A DNA stretch of 8,716 nucleotides, taken from contig PXDP01000452.1 in assembly GCA_003565035.1 (NCBI GenBank), positions 1-8,716 of the forward strand. Reading direction: 5' to 3'. This document shows, in pieces, positions 5,399-8,716 of the stretch (positions are counted from its first letter, which is position 1; each line of letters opens with the position of its first letter). This stretch comes from PVC group bacterium (GTDB lineage Bacteria > Verrucomicrobiota > Kiritimatiellia > SS1-B-03-39 > UBA6053). Below the pieces are notes generated by a model that ran no database searches, had not been told where the DNA came from, and saw only the letters and a program-made list of their open reading frames with translations. A program made the position numbers and the translations under genes.

Positions 5399-7381
5399 AT
5401 GAAAAAAACATTTACAGCATTCACCTTAGGTCTCCTTGGATCCATTTTCATTTGGATTGCAGCTCCTCTCAACCGTTTCCTGTTAAACAACGGGCTGGTG
5501 TCAGATTCTTACTTTCCTGAAATCGCCGTGCTGGTGATGCTGGTGTATATTTTGGCGCTGAATCCGCTTCTTAAGGTCATTTCCAAAGGCCATTTGTTTG
5601 TCGATCGGCGTCAGTTTGCCCTGATTTTCGCCATGCTGCTGCTGGCCTGCACGATTCCCACGCAGGGATTGCTGCGCATGTTTCCCTACAGTCTGGCGAG
5701 AACGACCCAGGAATCAGCCCGCAACCTTCAATTGGCTGAGATCCATCAGGAGATGGCACTCCCGCCTTCCTTGTTTCCGGACCGAATCGCCCACGGGGAG
5801 GACACCCCGAACTCCACCTATTTCCTGGAAAGGCTTCCCGAGGGGCAATCGATTCCCTGGAAGGCTTGGATTCCGCCTCTCTTGAGCTGGGGCGCTTTGC
5901 TGGTAGCCGTCTGGATGCTGATGATTGGCCTGGGCATGATTGTCTATCCGCAATGGCGCGATAACGAGCGTCTGCCGTTTCCGATTCTGGCCCTGGAGCA
6001 AAGTCTGTTCGGGGATGTCACCCGGGAAAAGCGTATCCCTGCGATCTTCAAAGACAAACTGTTCTGGATCGGTGCCGCAGTCGTCATGATCCTCTACAGT
6101 TTTCGGGGCCTCAATGCCCTGACTGCAGGCGGGTGGCCCTCGTTCCCGCTCGGCTGGGATTTGGGCTCGGCTCTCTCGGAAGCGCCCTGGGCCAACCTGC
6201 CCGACCCCATCAAAAGAACGAACAAGCTTTTCTTCATGCTGATCGGAATGGTGTACTTCATGCCGAACCGCATCAGTTTCTCTATTTGGTTCACGGTGCT
6301 TGCCTATGGGCTGTTCCAGATGCTCGGCAACACCTACGCGCCCCCCTTTAATACGGGAATGATCGAGGAACACAGCAACGGAGCGACCCTGGTTTTCGGG
6401 CTCATGGTCCTCTATACGGGACGGCATTACTGGGCCAAAGTGGGGCGCAGCATGGTGCGGCCCGTCACGAACGAAGAAGACAGCCGGAATCGGCGGGCCG
6501 GCTGGTTGTTTACTCTCGGCTGGGCGGGGATGATGGTCTGGCTGATGTGGGTGGGGATCTCACCGATTTGGGCCTTTGCACTGGTCTTTCTCGGTTTTCT
6601 TACGTGTTTGGTGATCAGTCGGATCGTGGCCGAAACCGGTTTGCCCTTTGTGCGGGTCGCGGCTCTTTCCCCGCGTTGGCTGGTCGGGCTCTTTCCGGCC
6701 GGATGGATCACGGCCCCCCTGATTTACATCGCAGGCTTTCTTCACATCATTTTCATCACTGCATCACGGATCAGTCCGGCGGCCTTGATGCCTCACGCCA
6801 TGGGGATGGACGCCGAGGCCACCCCCGCTCAGCAGCGTCGTTTGCCGACCCTGCTGTTGCCCCTGATGGTTCTCGGATTGGTGGTCGCGGGAGCGGTGCA
6901 CCTGCGGTTCAGCTATCACAATTACGCTTCCATGGACGGAGAGTTCATCACCGCGAACCACATGGGGGCGAGGCAGATGAACTGGGCGCAAAACTTTCTA
7001 CTCACCTGGAGCCGGGGGGGGCATAATGCGATCAGCGCCAGCAATGCGGGGCATGTTGCCTTTGGCGGTGCCATGGCGTTGGGTTTGGCGGTGGCCTGCC
7101 TGACCTCTCCCGCCTGGCCTCTGCATCCAATTGGTCTGCTGATGGTTGGCAGTTTCTATGCGAATGTTGGCTGGACGAGTATTTTCATTGGATGGGCTTT
7201 GAAAATGGCCATCCTCCGCTATGGAGGGGCCGGCACCTATAAAAAGCTTCGAAATCTTTTTATCGGGCTCATCCTCGGGGAACTTTTTGCCGCCATGATC
7301 TGGATCATCATCCCGGTGTTCCTGATTTTGACCGGAGCCGACCCATCTCAAGTCGGAAGAACCATGATTTTGCCCAATTGA
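5399..7381 (+). CDS. polytopic membrane protein, DUF6785/DUF6784 type (OPT-transporter-like)
   Basis: The 660-residue inner-membrane protein has roughly 14 hydrophobic segments (for example about 5-25, 40-61, 73-90, 159-183, 220-236, 276-311, 368-408, 438-457, 483-501, 552-570, 575-605 and 617-646). A soluble loop at about 96-155 separates early and middle segments. Recognisable motifs are YPQWRDNERLPFPILALEQ (183-201), SRIVAETGLPFVR (407-419), and the C-terminal WTSIFIGWALKMAILRYGG with YKKLRNLFIGLILGE. These resemble a two-part family annotated as DUF6785 and DUF6784 in planctomycete and verrucomicrobial genomes. The ERLPFP and GLILGE patterns recall OPT oligopeptide transporters. A transport role, perhaps uptake of the GH42 substrate, is inferred from topology and neighbours; no substrate or energy-coupling site is proven. 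An 8-G run lies inside the gene at 7014-7021, with the frame intact. The ATG at 5399 starts a normal MKKTF membrane N-terminus without a Shine-Dalgarno. It is followed after 14 bp by the M28-like gene. Confidence 0.75.
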   Translation: MKKTFTAFTLGLLGSIFIWIAAPLNRFLLNNGLVSDSYFPEIAVLVMLVYILALNPLLKVISKGHLFVDRRQFALIFAMLLLACTIPTQGLLRMFPYSLARTTQESARNLQLAEIHQEMALPPSLFPDRIAHGEDTPNSTYFLERLPEGQSIPWKAWIPPLLSWGALLVAVWMLMIGLGMIVYPQWRDNERLPFPILALEQSLFGDVTREKRIPAIFKDKLFWIGAAVVMILYSFRGLNALTAGGWPSFPLGWDLGSALSEAPWANLPDPIKRTNKLFFMLIGMVYFMPNRISFSIWFTVLAYGLFQMLGNTYAPPFNTGMIEEHSNGATLVFGLMVLYTGRHYWAKVGRSMVRPVTNEEDSRNRRAGWLFTLGWAGMMVWLMWVGISPIWAFALVFLGFLTCLVISRIVAETGLPFVRVAALSPRWLVGLFPAGWITAPLIYIAGFLHIIFITASRISPAALMPHAMGMDAEATPAQQRRLPTLLLPLMVLGLVVAGAVHLRFSYHNYASMDGEFITANHMGARQMNWAQNFLLTWSRGGHNAISASNAGHVAFGGAMALGLAVACLTSPAWPLHPIGLLMVGSFYANVGWTSIFIGWALKMAILRYGGAGTYKKLRNLFIGLILGELFAAMIWIIIPVFLILTGADPSQVGRTMILPN

Positions 7382-7395
7382 CCCTCCACCTTATT

Positions 7396-8716
7396 ATGCG
7401 TACTCTCACTTTTTTCCATACATGTTTTTTCCTGGCAATTCTGTGCCTGCCCAGCTTCGGACAAACGACTCGTGACGGGTTTTACGAGGCCGTGCGCAGG
7501 GATACGGAATCCCTTGGCGCAGTGTCCACCCGTATGACCGGCACGCCCGAAAACGCTCGGGCCTCCCGTTGGCTGGAGCAGGAGCTGCGGGACATCGGGA
7601 ATGTTCAGGTTTGGACGCACGAATTTCCCGTGTGGGTGCCCCGGGTGGAGCGCGCAGCCCTCACCGTTGACGCGGGATCGATGGCCGGCACCCACGAGGT
7701 CTTCCCGTTATGGCCTGATTTGGTGAGGCTCAACACCACCGGCCCTGATGGAATTCAGGGGCAGGTGATCTACGTGGGGGATGGGTCCATGGCGAACCTC
7801 CCCGCCCGGCGTCTCCGCGGAAATATTGCCGCCATGGAGATGTCCGCCTACAGAAATTGGAAACAGCCCTTCGCCATGAATGCGGCGGCCGTCCTCCTGC
7901 TGGGATCTCCCGACGACAAACAGGCGGCCCCTGCGGCTCAGGCCCTTTACCGTCCGAGGTTTTACATTCCCGACGGAGAACTGGCCGATGCCATTCGCGC
8001 GCAGGGTCTTACAGACGCCACGATCCACAGCGACATGTCCTGGGAGCGGGTCACGGCCCGGAATCTGTATGCGCTGGTCCCCTCCGCGGACAGCGGAAAC
8101 GGGCTGGTTGCCGTGGCGATGGCCGCCGCATATGATGCCATGAGCCTGGTGATGGGCCAGGCCCCCGGTGCCGACAATGCGCTGGATGCCGCATTTCTCC
8201 TGAATTTGGCGCGTGACACTGCGGCATCCCCCCCGCCCAGGCCCGTGCTCTTTGCGTTTGTGGACGCGAATGGCATAAACCAGTTGGGCATGCGGCAGTT
8301 CCTGACCATGCTGGGGGTGACCGAAACGGACCCCACCCGACTGGAATACATACGGGTTGATGAGCGGCTTTCGACTGAAAATGATGAACTTGCGGAACTC
8401 ATCCAGGAGATCGGAACCGGAAGAGAAGCGCTGGAACAGCTCCATAACAGCCGCAGGTTCCGAGGGGTTCAACGCGCCTTCAGGGATGTGCTGAGCCCGG
8501 AGATGCTCAGTTTGCGTGAAGAGATTGCGAAATTGCGTCTGGACATGTATGACGCGGAAAGAATGAAGACCCGGGCACTGGAGCGGGCGGATGAGGAATC
8601 ACAAATCCTCGCCGAGGCGGAGATGGAGCGACTGAGGCCTCTTCTGAAGGAAAAAAACGACCGGAGTGCTATTCTGAACCGCATTCTGGAGCAAGTGCTG
8701 ACCTCTGCTCCGGTCA
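7396..8716 (+). CDS. secreted PA/M28-peptidase-like protein, apparently non-catalytic, 3' end missing
   Basis: Open from ATG 7396 to the right edge (440 codons). Residues 1-23 look like a signal peptide (MRTLTFFHTCFFLAILCLPSFG, cleavage near 22-23). Residues 29-90 resemble the M28 lead-in (MTGTPENARASRWLEQELRDIG). A PA-like insert follows at about 100-215 (GIQGQVIYVGDGSMANLP, NAAAVLLLGSP). An M28-like core is visible at about 237-305: AMAAAYDAM stands where AHYDS is usual, PGADNALDAAFLLNLAR stands for GADDNASGxxxLLExAR, and FVDANGINQLG stands for the EExGLxGS element. By this alignment the His ligand is A245 and the two glutamates are A291 and N292, so peptidase activity is unlikely. After about 325 comes a charged, Leu-rich stretch (330-435) that looks coiled-coil. 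It lies 14 bp downstream of the membrane-protein gene, so is probably cotranscribed. No Shine-Dalgarno is seen. A role as binding or scaffold partner, as in other inactive PA/M28 proteins such as transferrin receptor, is inference. Confidence 0.65.
   Translation, partial: MRTLTFFHTCFFLAILCLPSFGQTTRDGFYEAVRRDTESLGAVSTRMTGTPENARASRWLEQELRDIGNVQVWTHEFPVWVPRVERAALTVDAGSMAGTHEVFPLWPDLVRLNTTGPDGIQGQVIYVGDGSMANLPARRLRGNIAAMEMSAYRNWKQPFAMNAAAVLLLGSPDDKQAAPAAQALYRPRFYIPDGELADAIRAQGLTDATIHSDMSWERVTARNLYALVPSADSGNGLVAVAMAAAYDAMSLVMGQAPGADNALDAAFLLNLARDTAASPPPRPVLFAFVDANGINQLGMRQFLTMLGVTETDPTRLEYIRVDERLSTENDELAELIQEIGTGREALEQLHNSRRFRGVQRAFRDVLSPEMLSLREEIAKLRLDMYDAERMKTRALERADEESQILAEAEMERLRPLLKEKNDRSAILNRILEQVLTSAPV

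Noticed and set aside
5714..6427. A 237-codon minus-strand frame opposite the membrane-protein gene
   Set aside because: It is the antisense of a clear multi-spanning protein, highly charged and without domain features.
7708..8472. A 254-codon minus-strand frame opposite the M28-like gene
   Set aside because: The plus strand has a signal peptide, PA-like and M28-like pattern. The minus frame has no recognisable domain.

Overview
The window looks like an accessory carbohydrate-use locus from a bacterium of the Planctomycetes-Verrucomicrobia-Lentisphaerae/Kiritimatiellota group. This is an inference from gene content only: a DUF6785/DUF6784-type membrane protein, a LacI regulator with an extended charged linker, a GH42 enzyme, a divergent uronate-isomerase-like protein and a DUF1961 lipoprotein. 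No rRNA or housekeeping gene fixes the lineage. Coding DNA is GC-rich and the two divergent intergenic regions are strongly AT-rich. Only one of the six genes (the DUF1961 gene) has a convincing Shine-Dalgarno sequence.

Layout. (1) Positions 1-624, minus strand: 5' part of a secreted or lipoprotein DUF1961-like protein, running off the left edge. (2) 625-858: divergent promoter region with several palindromes and repeats. (3) 859-2010, plus: LacI-family regulator. (4) 2047-5266, minus: a two-gene operon with a uronate-isomerase-like amidohydrolase (upstream) and a GH42 beta-galactosidase overlapping it by 8 bp; the GH42 gene converges on lacI with a 36-bp gap. (5) 5267-5398: second divergent AT-rich promoter region. 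(6) 5399-7381, plus: a 660-residue polytopic membrane protein related to oligopeptide (OPT-type) transporters. (7) 7396 to the right edge, plus: a secreted PA + M28-peptidase-like protein whose metal-binding and catalytic residues appear lost, followed by a coiled-coil region.

How the parts may work together. The LacI protein probably senses a sugar and controls the flanking divergent units. A 15-bp motif (TACTGTAAATWACAT, one mismatch between copies) occurs in both divergent intergenic regions. In the second it is part of a 7-bp-arm inverted repeat that overlaps the start codon of the isomerase-GH42 operon, which makes it the best operator candidate. GH42 galactosidase plus DUF1961 recalls YesZ and YesU in the Bacillus subtilis rhamnogalacturonan cluster. 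With a uronate-isomerase-like enzyme, this suggests use of a galactose- and uronate-containing oligosaccharide. The membrane protein would be a candidate importer and the M28-like protein a non-catalytic envelope partner. The substrate and the last two roles are hypotheses. No CRISPR array, tRNA, rRNA, insertion sequence or clear intrinsic terminator was seen.
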